A DNA stretch of 64,000 nt from Streptomyces iakyrus (GCF_000717055.1 NZ_JNXI01000013.1:1-64000), one strand, 5' to 3'. Positions 32,859-43,575 are shown, counted from the first letter of the stretch. Program-made: numbers and translations. The notes: generated from the sequence alone by a model not told the origin.

Positions 32859-34979
32859 TCAGCTGCTCGCCTTCTGGGTGAGGTCGTAGAACGTGGCCGA
32901 ACCGACCGTGACCTTCTTGAAGGTGGCCTCGACCCAGGACGTGATCTGGGAGGAGGTGCCGTCGCTGCTGCCGCCCATGCCGCCGCCCATGCTGCCCGAG
33001 GCGATGAAGTAGTGGATCTTTCCCTCTGCCACGTACTTCTTGAACTGGGCCAGGGTCGGGGACGGGTCCGTGCCGTTGAAGCCGCCGATCGCCATCACCG
33101 GGTCGCCGGTGGACAGCTGGTAACTCGCCGCGTTCTGGGCACCGATGGCCGCGGCGGCCCAGGTGTACCGGTCGGCGTCGGTCTCCAGCAGTTTCTTGGC
33201 CTCGGAGCTGACACTGGCGCCGTTGAGCAGGCCGCCGACGCCGCCGCCTCCGCCCATACCGCCCGTACGACCGCCATCCCCGTTCTGCTGGTTCGGACCC
33301 TGGCCCTGCTGGTTCGGGCCGCCGCCCGGGAAGCCGTTGCCCTGCCGGCCCTGGGTGTTGCCGTTTGGCTGGTTCGGGCCACCGCCCGGGAATCCGCCCC
33401 CGCCGGGACCGCCGCCACCGCCCGGTCCGCCCCGGCCGCCCGCGACCGCCGGGCCTGCCGTGACGATCGAGCCGGTGTGCCCCTCGCTCACCGTGGTGAG
33501 GGTGTACGCCGCCGGACCGGCCAGCGCGGCGACGAGGCCCAGCCCGGCCGCTCCGAGGGCCAGCCTGCGTCCCAGGCGGCCGGCGAAGATCAGGCCGAGG
33601 GCCGCCGTCAGACCGCCGGCCAGGACGAGGTACTTGAGCCAGGGCAGGTAGTCGGAGGAGCGGTTGAGCAGGACGTACCCCCAGGCCGCGGTCGCCGTCA
33701 TCGCGGCGGCCAGGGTCAGCGACGCCCACGCCTTGTCCCGCTTCTCCCAGAGCAGGGCCGCGCCCATGCCGACCAGCGGGGCGATGTAGGGGGCGAGGGC
33801 GACCGTGTAGTACTCGTGGAAGATGCCCTGCATGTAGCTGAAGACCACCATGGTGGTGAGCAGCGCGCCGCCCCACACCAGGAACGCGCCGCGGGTCGCC
33901 GAGGTCCGGCGGGCTCTGCCGGTGGCCACCAGCCCCGCGACGAGCAGGATCAGCGCGGCCGGGATCAGCCAGGAGATCTGGCCGCCGATGGAGGAGCCGA
34001 ACAGCCGGTCCCAGCCGGTCTCGCCCCAGGCTCCACCGCCGTCGCCTCCCCGACCGCCGCCTCCGACACTGCCGGTCTCGTCGCCGTTGAGGCGCCCCAG
34101 GCCGTTGTAGCCGAAGGTCAGTTCGAGGAAGCTGTTGTTCTGCGAGCCGCCGATGTACGGGCGGGAGGACGCGGGCCAGAGTTCGACGACCGCGACCCAC
34201 CAGCCGCCGGAGACGACGATCGCGGCGAGGCCCGCGGCCAGTTGGCCGATCCGCTTCTTCACCGGCACGGGGGCGCAGACGCCGTAGACGAGGGCGAGCG
34301 GCGGCAGGATCAGGAAAGCCTGGAGGGTCTTCGCGAGGAAGGCGAAGCCGATCGCGCCACCGGCCCACAGCAGCCACTTCGTGCGGCCGTCCTCCAAGGC
34401 ACGGATGACGAGCAGGCAGGCCACCGCCATCAGCAGCGCCAGCATCGCGTCGGGGTTGTTGAAGCGGAACATGAGTGCGGCGACGGGGGTGAGCGCGAGG
34501 ACGGCACCCGCGATGAGCCCGGCAGCCGGGCTGAACCGGCGGCGCACGGCCGCGTACACGACGGCCACCGTGCCGACGCCCATCAGGACCTCGGGCGCGA
34601 GGATCGCCCAGGAGCTGAGGCCGAAGAGCCGCACGGAGAGGGCCATCGGCCACAGCGCGGCCGGGGGCTTGTCCACGGTGATGGCGTTCGCCGCGTCCAG
34701 CGAGCCGAAGAAGAACGCCTTCCAGGACTGGCTGCCCGCCTGAACGGCCGCGGAGTAGAAGGAGTTGGCGTAGCCGGAGGCGCTCAGGTTGCAGAGGTAG
34801 AGGACGGCCGTCGCCAGCAGCAGGGCGAGGAAGGCCGGGCGGGCCCAGCGGGGGTCCTCGGGGCGGCCGCGCCACAGCCGTTGCGGGAGGGGCCGGGCCG
34901 GGGCACCGGCGTGCGCCCCGGATGCCGGGCCGGGGCTCGTGCCTCTGCCGGTTGTCTGCTGGTCGAAGTGGACGGTCAT
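32859..34979 (-). CDS. Glycosyltransferase family 39 (ArnT/PMT-like) membrane protein
   Basis: 706 residues. After a cytoplasmic N-terminus there are about 11-12 helices with the GT39 loop SWKAFFFGSLDAANAITVDK, VDKPPAALWPMAL and ALMFRFNNPDAMLALLMAVA. These enzymes move sugars from polyprenyl phosphate to proteins or lipids outside the membrane. Residues about 513-583 are a Gly/Asn/Gln/Pro-rich linker with repeated FPGGGPNQ, followed by an extracellular domain (ASYQLSTGDPVMAIGGFNGT, IHYFIASGSMGGG). The start overlaps the GT2-GtrA stop by 4 bases (ATGA), so donor synthesis and transfer are probably coupled. Confidence 0.92.
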   Translation of the reverse strand: MTVHFDQQTTGRGTSPGPASGAHAGAPARPLPQRLWRGRPEDPRWARPAFLALLLATAVLYLCNLSASGYANSFYSAAVQAGSQSWKAFFFGSLDAANAITVDKPPAALWPMALSVRLFGLSSWAILAPEVLMGVGTVAVVYAAVRRRFSPAAGLIAGAVLALTPVAALMFRFNNPDAMLALLMAVACLLVIRALEDGRTKWLLWAGGAIGFAFLAKTLQAFLILPPLALVYGVCAPVPVKKRIGQLAAGLAAIVVSGGWWVAVVELWPASSRPYIGGSQNNSFLELTFGYNGLGRLNGDETGSVGGGGRGGDGGGAWGETGWDRLFGSSIGGQISWLIPAALILLVAGLVATGRARRTSATRGAFLVWGGALLTTMVVFSYMQGIFHEYYTVALAPYIAPLVGMGAALLWEKRDKAWASLTLAAAMTATAAWGYVLLNRSSDYLPWLKYLVLAGGLTAALGLIFAGRLGRRLALGAAGLGLVAALAGPAAYTLTTVSEGHTGSIVTAGPAVAGGRGGPGGGGGPGGGGFPGGGPNQPNGNTQGRQGNGFPGGGPNQQGQGPNQQNGDGGRTGGMGGGGGVGGLLNGASVSSEAKKLLETDADRYTWAAAAIGAQNAASYQLSTGDPVMAIGGFNGTDPSPTLAQFKKYVAEGKIHYFIASGSMGGGMGGSSDGTSSQITSWVEATFKKVTVGSATFYDLTQKASS

Positions 34980-36388
34980 CGCGAGTCCCTCGCATCGGTG
35001 TCGTGCGGGCGCACCGGCAGCAGCTGCGCGGTGGCATCCCGCCAGGAGTCCGCGACTTCACCGGCGCGGAAGGGGGTGGTGTCGTACGCGGGTGAGGGGG
35101 CGCGCACCGGGTCGTACGAGGGCGAGGCGGCACGCGCCGGGTCGTCCTCGCGCCGGTCCGGGAACACCCACGCCCGGAAGAGCAGGAAGCGCAGCACGGT
35201 GGCGGCGAGGTTGGCCGCGACGAGGACGGCCAGTTCGGTGGAGTGGGCGGGCTCGGAGGTCGCCGCGTTCAGTGCCGCGAGCGAGCCGCTGGTCAGGGCG
35301 AGTCCGATGCCGAAGACCACCAGACCCTGCGCCTGGTGCCGGACGGCCCCGCCCCGCCCGCGCACCCCGAAGGTGAGCCGCCGGTTGGCCGCGGTGTTGG
35401 CGACCGCCGAGACCAGCAGGGCGAGGGCGTTGGCGGTCTGGGAACCGGTGAACACCCGGAAGCCGCTGTACAGCAGCAGGTAGAAGAGGGTGGACAGGGC
35501 GCCGACCACGCAGAACCCGACGAGCTGGCGGGCGAGTCCCTTCGGCACGTCCTCGATGTCCCGGTCGCGCGGGTCGTCACCGAACGGCCGGGCGAGCCGG
35601 TCCAGCGGCAGCGAGCCGGTGGCCAGCGCCCGGCCGACCCGCCACACGCCCTTGAGGTCGTCGGTCGCGGTCTTGACGATGTGCACGGTCGAGTCGGGGT
35701 CGTCGACCCAGTCGACCGGCACCTCGTGGATCCGCAGCCCCGCGCGCTCGGCGAGCACCAGCATCTCGGTGTCGAAGAACCAGCCGGTGTCCTCGACGAG
35801 CGGCAGCAGTATCTGCGCCACGTCCCGGCGGATCGCCTTGAAGCCGCACTGGGCGTCCGAGAACCGCGCCTGGAGCGAGCCGCGCAGGATGAGGTTGTAG
35901 GCCCGGCTGATGAACTCCCGCTTGGGCCCGCGCACCACCCGGGAACTGCGCGCCAGCCGGGAGCCGATCGCGAGGTCGGAGTGGCCGGAGATCAGCGGCG
36001 CCACCAGCGGGAGCAGGGCGTTGAGGTCGGTGGACAGGTCCACGTCCATGTAGGCGAGGACCGGGGCGTCCGAGGCGGACCACACGGCCCGCAGGGCCCG
36101 GCCGCGCCCCTTCTGCTCCAGACGGAAGGTGGTCACCTCGGGGATCTGCGCCGCCAGTTGCCGCGCCACCTGCGGGGTGGTGTCCGTGGAGGCGTTGTCC
36201 GCGATCGTGATGCGGAACGCGTACGGGAACGTCCGGTCGAGGTGCTCGTGCAGTCTGCGGACGCACGGCTGGAGGTCCTTCTCCTCGTTGTAGACGGGGA
36301 TCACTACGTCCAGGACAGGCGTACCGGCTGGTGCGGCCGGGAGGTGCTCCCGCGCCGGCAGGGTGCCGGGAGAAGAGTCGGTTCGCAT
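34976..36388 (-). CDS. GT2 glycosyltransferase fused to GtrA flippase-like domain
   Basis: 470 residues. A family 2 transferase of dolichyl-phosphate mannose synthase type (about residues 25-240; LDVVIPVYNEEKDLQPCVRR, ADNASTDTT, AYMDVDLSTDL with the DxD motif, AIGSRLARSS). It is followed by a four-helix GtrA domain (about 290-420; RQLVGFCVVGALSTLFYLLL, ANTAANRRLTFG). It likely makes a polyprenyl-phosphate sugar and helps flip it for the GT39 enzyme in the next gene. It is 14 bases after the histidine kinase gene, suggesting one transcript with the two-component system. Confidence 0.92.
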   Translation of the reverse strand: MRTDSSPGTLPAREHLPAAPAGTPVLDVVIPVYNEEKDLQPCVRRLHEHLDRTFPYAFRITIADNASTDTTPQVARQLAAQIPEVTTFRLEQKGRGRALRAVWSASDAPVLAYMDVDLSTDLNALLPLVAPLISGHSDLAIGSRLARSSRVVRGPKREFISRAYNLILRGSLQARFSDAQCGFKAIRRDVAQILLPLVEDTGWFFDTEMLVLAERAGLRIHEVPVDWVDDPDSTVHIVKTATDDLKGVWRVGRALATGSLPLDRLARPFGDDPRDRDIEDVPKGLARQLVGFCVVGALSTLFYLLLYSGFRVFTGSQTANALALLVSAVANTAANRRLTFGVRGRGGAVRHQAQGLVVFGIGLALTSGSLAALNAATSEPAHSTELAVLVAANLAATVLRFLLFRAWVFPDRREDDPARAASPSYDPVRAPSPAYDTTPFRAGEVADSWRDATAQLLPVRPHDTDARDSR

Positions 36389-36402
36389 GGAACCGACTGT
36401 CG

Positions 36403-38006
<1,604 letters not shown>

Positions 38007-38010
<4 letters not shown>

Positions 38011-38747
38011 GAGGCCGCGGGCTTGATCAGGTACCCGGCGCCGCGCCGCGTGTGGATCATCGGTTCGCGCCCGGCGTCGATCTTCCGCCGCAGATAGGAG
38101 ATGTAGAGCTCGACGACGTTGGCCTGGCCGCCGAAGTCGTACGACCACACGCGGTCGAGGATCTGCGCCTTGCTGAGCACGCGCCGCGGATTGCGCATGA
38201 GGAACCGCAGCAGCTCGAACTCGGTCGCGGTCAGGTGAATGCCGTCCCCGGCCCGGGTCACCTCGTGGCTGTCCTCGTCGAGGGTGAGGTCCCCGACGAC
38301 CAGCACGGATTCCGAACGCCGGTCGGCGGCACCGGAGCGGCGTATCAGCCCGCGCAGCCGCGCGACGACCTCCTCCAGGCTGAACGGCTTCGTGACGTAG
38401 TCGTCCCCGCCCGCCGTCAGTCCGGCGATCCGGTCCTCGACGGCGTCCTTCGCGGTGAGGAAGAGCACCGGCACGTCCGGCAGCTCGCGGCGCAGCCGCC
38501 CGAGCACGGCCAGCCCGTCCATGTCGGGCAGCATCATGTCGAGGACGACGGCGTCGGGCCGGAAGTCGCGGGCGGCCTGTATCGCGCCCGTGCCGTCACC
38601 GGCACTCCTGATCTGCCATCCCTCGTAGCGCAGGGCCATGGACAGCAGCTCCGTGATCGACATCTCGTCGTCGACCACCAGCACGCGGACGGGGCTCCCG
38701 TCCGGCCTGAGCAGTTCGGTGCGCCCCTGGGGCGAGGTCGTGGTCAT
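38007..38747 (-). CDS. OmpR-family response regulator
   Basis: 246 residues. Receiver domain: VLVVDDEMSI, phospho-acceptor Asp70 in VVLDMMLPDMDG, FLTAKD and DDYVTKPFSLEEV. The winged-helix effector is at the C-terminus: LTATEFELLRFLMRNPRRVL ... YISYLRRKIDAG...HTRRGAGYLIK. It is the first gene of the regulator-kinase-GT2/GtrA-GT39 operon. Direct repeats upstream (38768-38813) are candidate self-binding sites. Confidence 0.95.
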
Positions 38748-38767
38748 GTGAGCACGATGTCGGGGAG

Positions 38768-38813
38768 CTCTGAGAACACGCTTTCGGCAACCTGTGATTT
38801 CTCTGAGAAACAC
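38768..38813 (-). promoter_or_regulatory. Direct-repeat candidate binding site upstream of response regulator
   Basis: On the minus strand GTGTTTCTCAGAG and GTGTTCTCAGAG are direct repeats 33 bp apart, about three helical turns, 21-66 bases before the start codon. OmpR-type regulators often bind direct repeats; autoregulation is inferred. Confidence 0.5.
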
Positions 38814-38816
38814 ACA

Positions 38817-38849
38817 GGCGCTTTCCCAGGCAATGCCTGGGAAAGCGCC
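38817..38849 (-). terminator. Terminator of the DUF2797 gene
   Basis: Near-perfect hairpin GGCGCTTTCCCAGGCA / TGCCTGGGAAAGCGCC, 7 bases beyond the stop. It also separates this gene from the response regulator promoter. Confidence 0.85.
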
Positions 38850-38856
38850 GGACGGA

Positions 38857-39729
38857 TCAGAACAGCCCGTCCTGCACGCCGGCCGCCTCCTTGAACTGCC
38901 GGATCGGCACGGTCGGTTCACCCGCCGCGGCGGGCACCAGGCCCCACCCCGTCATCAACCGCGTGTCCAGCACCACCACCCCGCCTCCGGTGGCCAGATG
39001 CAGATCGGGCCCCGCGGCCGCGACCAGTTCCCCGCCGACCACGCCCCCGGCGACGAGCTCGCTCACCTGCCCGACGGCGACGGGCAGTCCCCCGAGCCCG
39101 AAGACCCCCACGTGATCGACGACCCGCAGCGGCTCCCGGACGAGCGACTCCGGCCACGCGGGGAGCGCGACCGCCCGCTCGTACAGCTCGGCCACCTCAC
39201 GGGCCCGGTCGGCGGCGGTCTCCGGCAGGGCGGCCCGGACCGCCCGCTTCTCGGCGTACGGGATCCGGTCGGGCACCCGCAGGGCGGCCCGCAGCAGCTC
39301 CTCCGTACGCCGCGCGGCCATGAGCGGACCGAGGCCGAGCCAGCTGAAACAGACCGCGCCTTGCTCCAGGAGCCGTGCGGAGCCCCGCGCCTGCGCCGTG
39401 ATCCCGACCTTGACCATGCCGGGTCCGAACCACGCCAGATACACGTGGTACGGCCGGGGGTCGTCGGCGATGGTGTCCGCCGCCACGGAGTGCGCCCGGT
39501 CCAGCCGCGCACACTCCTCGCACCGTGCCCCCGTACTGCGCCCCGGCACGGCCGCACCGACCGGGCAGGTGTGCCCCCGCGCCCCCACGCAGATGCGCAC
39601 ACCCCCCTCCGCGACCCCGAAAGCCACGCGTTTCCCCCGGGTCAGCGCACTGCGCCGGCCGCCGTCCCACACCAGCACGGGGCCGTCCGCCGACCACCGC
39701 AGCCCCGAGCACTTCCATGCCTGTGCCAT
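38857..39729 (-). CDS. DUF2797 protein (zinc-finger, GIY-YIG-like)
   Basis: 290 residues. N-terminal strands (WKCSGLRWSADGPVLVWDGG), a Cys cluster (HTCPVGAAV ... CEECARLDRAHS) and YHVYLAWFGPGMVKVGITAQ, which resembles the first strand-turn of GIY-YIG nucleases (here Y-x-Y...KVGIT). DUF2797 is an actinobacterial family without a demonstrated activity. The gene stands alone between two terminator/repeat regions. Confidence 0.88.
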   Translation of the reverse strand: MAQAWKCSGLRWSADGPVLVWDGGRRSALTRGKRVAFGVAEGGVRICVGARGHTCPVGAAVPGRSTGARCEECARLDRAHSVAADTIADDPRPYHVYLAWFGPGMVKVGITAQARGSARLLEQGAVCFSWLGLGPLMAARRTEELLRAALRVPDRIPYAEKRAVRAALPETAADRAREVAELYERAVALPAWPESLVREPLRVVDHVGVFGLGGLPVAVGQVSELVAGGVVGGELVAAAGPDLHLATGGGVVVLDTRLMTGWGLVPAAAGEPTVPIRQFKEAAGVQDGLF

Positions 39730-39790
39730 CTCTGCCGAGGGTAGGGGGCACCACTGACAATGCGGGGCGGCGGCCGGTGGGGAGCGCAGG

Positions 39791-39880
39791 TGGTCAGCTC
39801 CGGTGGTCTGCGGCTGTGGTCAGCGCTCCTGGTCAGCGCTCCTGGTCAGCTCCGGTGGTCAGCGGCTGTGGTCAGCGGCC
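39791..39880. repeat. Imperfect tandem repeats built on TGGTCAGC
   Basis: The core GTGGTC/TGGTCAGC recurs at roughly 9-20-base spacing: TGGTCAGCTCCGG and TGGTCAGCGCTCC variants each occur twice, and CGGCTGTGGTCAGCG occurs twice. The array lies upstream of the DUF2797 gene and runs into the 3' end of the small membrane-protein frame at 39859. Confidence 0.7.
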
Positions 39881-40158
39881 TCAGCGCACGGAGTCGGCCC
39901 CGGCGGCGGCGACGGTCTCCGGCTGGCTCTCTCGCTGGGCCGACATGACCGGCACCACCACACGCGCGCCACGCCCCCGTCGGCCGGCCGGCACGCCAGG
40001 CACTCCGGGTGCCCGCCCGGAGCCGCCGAGTCGCGGACCCGCCAGTCCCACTCCGCCCGGGGCCGCAGACCCGGCCCCTTCCCCCACCCGGCGAGATGCA
40101 GGGCCCAGGTGACGAGCAGGCTCACGACCCCGATCGCCAGGCCGCCGGCGATCAGCAC
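39859..40158 (-). CDS. Small membrane protein with CxxC pairs (99 aa)
   Basis: GTG 40158 starts VLIAGGLAIGVVSLLVTWAL, one transmembrane helix, followed by KGPGLRPRAEWDWRVRDSAA and two Cys pairs (ECLAC and WWCRSC) that look like a zinc-ribbon. The last 15 residues are encoded in the tandem repeat and are probably not conserved. Unknown function. Confidence 0.55.
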   Translation of the reverse strand: MLIAGGLAIGVVSLLVTWALHLAGWGKGPGLRPRAEWDWRVRDSAAPGGHPECLACRPADGGVARVWWCRSCRPSERASRRPSPPPGPTPCAEAADHSR

Positions 40159-40171
40159 GCCCGAGACCCTG

Positions 40172-40291
40172 ATGACCCCGCACCTCTTCGCGGACTACTC
40201 CCCGGACGAGATCGCGGTCCTGCACGACTGGTTCACCCGCGCGAGCACGCTGGCGGCGAACTACGTGGAGGAGCACTGCCGCCCGGACTGA
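40172..40291 (+). CDS. Possible short protein or regulator fragment (39 aa)
   Basis: MTPHLFADYSPDEIAVLHDW ... NYVEEHCRPD has protein-like composition, unlike its surroundings, and resembles the C-terminal helix of a helix-turn-helix regulator. There is no ribosome site, so it may be a relic of a longer gene. Confidence 0.25.
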   Translation: MTPHLFADYSPDEIAVLHDWFTRASTLAANYVEEHCRPD

Positions 40292-40339
40292 CCGGAGGCC
40301 CCGGCGCCGCGCGACCCGCCTGGGGAACTGCCGCCTCCC

Positions 40340-40606
40340 CTACCTGGGCTGCCGGGAGTGCCGGCTCGACCGTCGGCGCACGGTGAAGACACAGGCGAGC
40401 ATCCCGAGAGCCCAGGCGATCAGGAGAGCTCCCCACAGCGGCATGGTCACGATCGGCACGAGAAGGCGGATCTCGACATCCGAGCGGTTCTCGAAGATGA
40501 AGACCAGAGCGACCGCGGTGATCAGAACGACCGGCACGAGGCGGCGAACGCCGGGCCGGGCGAGGAACGGCTGGCGCGCCTTGTGATCCGGGCCGGTCCG
40601 AGCCAT
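40340..40606 (-). CDS. LapA-type two-helix membrane protein
   Basis: 88 residues from ATG 40606. Two helices (VPVVLITAVALVFIFENRSD and MPLWGALLIAWALGMLACVF) with the FIFENRSDVEIRLL loop typical of LapA/DUF1049 proteins, and a basic tail (RRRSSRHSRQPR). In Gram-positives the role is unknown. Confidence 0.82.
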   Translation of the reverse strand: MARTGPDHKARQPFLARPGVRRLVPVVLITAVALVFIFENRSDVEIRLLVPIVTMPLWGALLIAWALGMLACVFTVRRRSSRHSRQPR

Positions 40607-40736
40607 GGAACACCTCTCCCTCACGTCACCCCCGATTCCAGCGTCCCCTTCCTCGGCGCGGCCCGCCACCTACGGAGAGGAGACGGGCTGGAGCGACGTG
40701 TGATTCAGGCATCCAGCGCTGCCCAGGCGTCGGCCT

Positions 40737-42035
40737 CTACCGCCACTCCAGGACGTCCCCCACGCTCAGCGCCCTGGCCGCGCCCCTTGCTGCGATCTTC
40801 TTCGGGGTTGCGCCGGGGGTGATGGCGGAGACGAAGAACTCAAGCCGGGTGCCCTGGAGCGAGGCGAAGATCAGTTGTTTTCCGTCCGGTGAGATGGCCC
40901 GCACGGTGGTCTTCCGGTCCGTCGCCGGGATGATCGGATCACCCAGGGCACCCTTTGCACCCTTTGGGAGATCCGCCGTGCCGTCGAGCCGAGAAGTGTC
41001 CAGCGTCCAGAAGGAGTTCCTCCGCTCCGGATCGTCGGCCTCGTCGAGTCGGGGGCCGCACAGCACGGTCACGTCGTCGACCCAGCCGTAGGGGTAGCAG
41101 TCGGCCTCGTAGGGAATGCCGGTTGCCTTCGCCCCGCCGACCTTGAACAGCGCACTGCGCTGCGGCACGTCGGCCACGCTGAAGCCCCGCCCCGTGATGA
41201 AGCTCGTCGCCTTGCTCCCGTCGTGACTGACGCGGACTTCCTTGCCGAACAGCCCGCGCACCGGGTCACCCGCGAGTGCGAGGCCGGCTCCGTCCAAGTA
41301 ACGGCCGTCACCGCCCCCCTGTTCGGTCACCGCGTGGTCTCCCGAGACGGCACGGCCGGCGATCCGCACACGATCCGAAGAGTCGGTCTCGGTGAACCAG
41401 ACCGCACTGCCGTCCTGGGCGAAGACGGCGTTCTCCTCCCTGGGCGCGTCACCGAAGTCCTCGCTCTGTTCACCGGACAGCCTGGTCAGCTTGCCGCTGG
41501 TGTCGACGTAGCCCACCCCTGTCGACTCGGTCTCTCGATCGATGAGAACGACGGCCATCCGGGAGAAGTCCTTGTCGAAAAGTTGCCGCAGCCGGGTGGC
41601 GGCGACGGGACGCGGCCCCTCTTCGGACGCGCCGACACCGGGGAAGTTGTCAGCGCACAGCTCCACGAGCGGGGAGGCGACGTCGTCGGCCTCCGCGACC
41701 ACGGCCTCGGCCGGGACGGTGAAGGTCCGGGAGACGGTCCGTTTCCACGTGGTCGGATCCCAGCCCGTGACCGTCACGCCGGCCGGATTGCTCGCGGGCA
41801 CGGAACACGAGGCGGTGACGATCACACCCTTGTCCGGGAAGTCCCCGCCCCCCTGGTCCGCGCTCTTGCCCCCGCCCGGCTGTCCGGCAGTCGCCTGAGC
41901 GCCCTTGGCATCGGAGCCGGTGTCGTCACTGCCCCCGCCACACCCCGCCACGAGCGGAAGCAGCACCGTGGCGACAGCCAACGCAGCCATGCCCCCGCCC
42001 CGCCGACGGCCTCCATACCCCTGTGTTCTGCCCAC
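40737..42035 (-). CDS. Lipoprotein of unknown function, beta-propeller-like
   Basis: 432 residues from GTG 42035. The signal peptide ends in lipobox LVAGC (Cys32), followed by a Gly/Asp/Gln-rich tether (GGGSDDTGSD). The body has several short beta-strand blocks of the kind seen in propellers (SEDFGDAPREENAVFAQDGS, KEVRVSHDGSKATSFI, TTVRAISPDGKQLIFAS), so it is probably exposed on the cell surface and binding something. No enzyme motif is seen. Confidence 0.75.
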   Translation of the reverse strand: MGRTQGYGGRRRGGGMAALAVATVLLPLVAGCGGGSDDTGSDAKGAQATAGQPGGGKSADQGGGDFPDKGVIVTASCSVPASNPAGVTVTGWDPTTWKRTVSRTFTVPAEAVVAEADDVASPLVELCADNFPGVGASEEGPRPVAATRLRQLFDKDFSRMAVVLIDRETESTGVGYVDTSGKLTRLSGEQSEDFGDAPREENAVFAQDGSAVWFTETDSSDRVRIAGRAVSGDHAVTEQGGGDGRYLDGAGLALAGDPVRGLFGKEVRVSHDGSKATSFITGRGFSVADVPQRSALFKVGGAKATGIPYEADCYPYGWVDDVTVLCGPRLDEADDPERRNSFWTLDTSRLDGTADLPKGAKGALGDPIIPATDRKTTVRAISPDGKQLIFASLQGTRLEFFVSAITPGATPKKIAARGAARALSVGDVLEWR

Positions 42036-42659
42036 GCCTGTGTCCCCCTCGCGATGTCCTGCCCAGCAGCGGACACGTGATCGTAGTGGGAACTGGCGCG
42101 AGGGGCGGTGGAGTTACGGTCGAGGCGCAGTGGGGTGTTCATGAACCCCGGTCCGTCGTGGTCACGGCCGAGCAGAGCCAGATCCTTGCAGCCCACCGCT
42201 GAGGGTATGTCACGGCACCGCTGATCCTGGTGGGACTGAACCTCAACGCCGTTGAGGACAATGATCAGACCGGCACATGGGTACGGCTACTCAGCTCCGC
42301 GCCGGGTGGATCTCCTGCTTCACCGGGCCGAGTCAGCTGCCCTCCCCCCGCGGGCCGTTGCTGCGCGCACTGCCGTCAAGGCAAAAGCCGTCGACACCAA
42401 CGCTTCGATCGCATCCTCAACGCGGAAACGTCGGTCGTTTCGGGAGGCAGGACCGGCATGCCGAACTGGATGCAGCCTGCCGGATGCGGCGAAGAAGACC
42501 GCGTCCCTGCGGAGGACTGCAATCACCCGCTCAGCCCAACATGCGCTCGACCCTCGCGGCTCCTACCGTGGTTGAGTGAACAGCCGACACGTGAAGGGTT
42601 CCGCTGGTCAACGGGATGGCGCGCGTCGGCTCCGCACGGCACCGGAAGGCGGACCGGAC
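42036..42659. other. Gene-free stretch with lower GC
   Basis: About 620 bases between the lipoprotein gene and the carboxymuconolactone-decarboxylase-like gene. GC is lower and stop codons more frequent than in the neighbours. No frame has a ribosome site with a plausible protein, and I recognise no transposase piece. It begins the patchy region that ends at the integrase relic. Confidence 0.5.
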
Positions 42660-43016
42660 ATGGCCACACGGTCAGACACCCCCGTTCTCGACACGCTCGC
42701 CGCCATGACGGTCGACTCGATCGAGCGCTGCGGCCTGGACGAGAAGACGTTCCTTCTCACCCGCCTGGCCGCGCTCGCGGCCATGGACGCACCAGCGATC
42801 TCCTACCTCGCGCATGTCGACCCTGCCATCAAGGCCGACCTGACCGCCGAGCAGTTGCAGGACGTTCTCGTCGCCATCGCCCCCGTTGTGGGTACGGCAC
42901 GCGTCATGTCGGCCGCAACGCACATCACCGAGGCACTCGGCATCACCATCGCCCTGGCCGAGGCCGAGGCCGAGGCGATGGCCGAGACGGAGGCCCAGAG
43001 CAGGAGCAAGACGTGA
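42660..43016 (+). CDS. Carboxymuconolactone decarboxylase-like protein
   Basis: 118 residues from ATG 42660. The helical pattern FLLTRLAALAAMDAPAISYL ... LQDVLVAIAPVVGTARVMSA matches the CMD/AhpD fold, but the redox CxxC pair of AhpD is absent, so a decarboxylase-like or binding role is more likely. The C-terminus is an Ala/Glu-rich helix (EAEAEAMAETEAQ). The truncated amidotransferase start follows after one base. Confidence 0.8.
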   Translation: MATRSDTPVLDTLAAMTVDSIERCGLDEKTFLLTRLAALAAMDAPAISYLAHVDPAIKADLTAEQLQDVLVAIAPVVGTARVMSAATHITEALGITIALAEAEAEAMAETEAQSRSKT

Positions 43017-43017
43017 G

Positions 43018-43161
43018 ATGTGCCTCTGGATCGCCTGCTCGGGTACACCCGTCCTTCTCAGCCAGGTCCTCCTCCAGCCGGAACGCTCCTTGATCGACCA
43101 GCGCCCGCACTCCCGCACGGGGGTGGAGACGACCAACGGCGACGGTTTCGGCGTCGGCTGA
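43018..43161 (+). pseudogene. Class II glutamine amidotransferase, N-terminal remnant
   Basis: 47 codons read MCLWIACSGTPVLLSQVLLQ ... HSRTGVETTNGDGFGVG and stop. This is the start of the YafJ/EgtC-type class II amidotransferase (catalytic Cys2, R-x-G-x-E-T-x-N-G-D-G-F-G-V-G). The remaining 200 or so residues are absent; the downstream sequence in the same frame after the stop encodes an unrelated hydrophobic helix. Deletion or recombination, not a single point mutation, ended the gene. Confidence 0.8.
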
Positions 43162-43575
43162 TACACGCGCGACACGCACATCCTGATCGTCCTGGCCGTC
43201 CTGATCGTCCTGGCGATCCTCGCGGCCGCCGCCGGATCGGCCGGCCGTGCGACGGACCAGCGACGGAACGCGCGGCCCCCGTGAGTCATGGTCGGAAAGC
43301 CGCCCCCCGGGCACCCGTCCCGCAGATACTCCGGCGTCACCCAGGCGCACAGCGGCGCGGGTCGCGGCGACTCTGCGGTCCGGGGCCCCGCCCCGGCTGC
43401 TGTCCCGCCTGTCGGTGCTCAACGTCATGAAGGGCTCCCCACGGCTCGTCAACCCGGGCCACTGGCTGCCGCGGCCTCACCCGCATCGGGTGAGGCCATC
43501 CGGGCCTTGCCGTGCCCACGCTGGAGCCAGCACGCGACGGCGGCGCCGGGCCGACGCCCGGGACGGAGGAGAGAC
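43162..43575. other. Decayed intergenic stretch with a hairpin
   Basis: The first 100 bases encode, in frame with the amidotransferase remnant but after its stop, a transmembrane-like HILIVLAVLIVLAILAAAAG with a basic tail, probably the end of another lost gene. A perfect 11-bp hairpin (GGCCTCACCCG / CGGGTGAGGCC, 43473-43497) follows. No intact gene is supported. Confidence 0.5.

Noticed and set aside
42320..42526. A 68-residue minus-strand frame in the gene-free stretch
   Set aside because: Composition is random and no start signal or homology pattern is visible.
43159..43161. TGA in the amidotransferase frame read as selenocysteine
   Set aside because: No SECIS-like hairpin follows immediately, and the downstream frame is not amidotransferase sequence.
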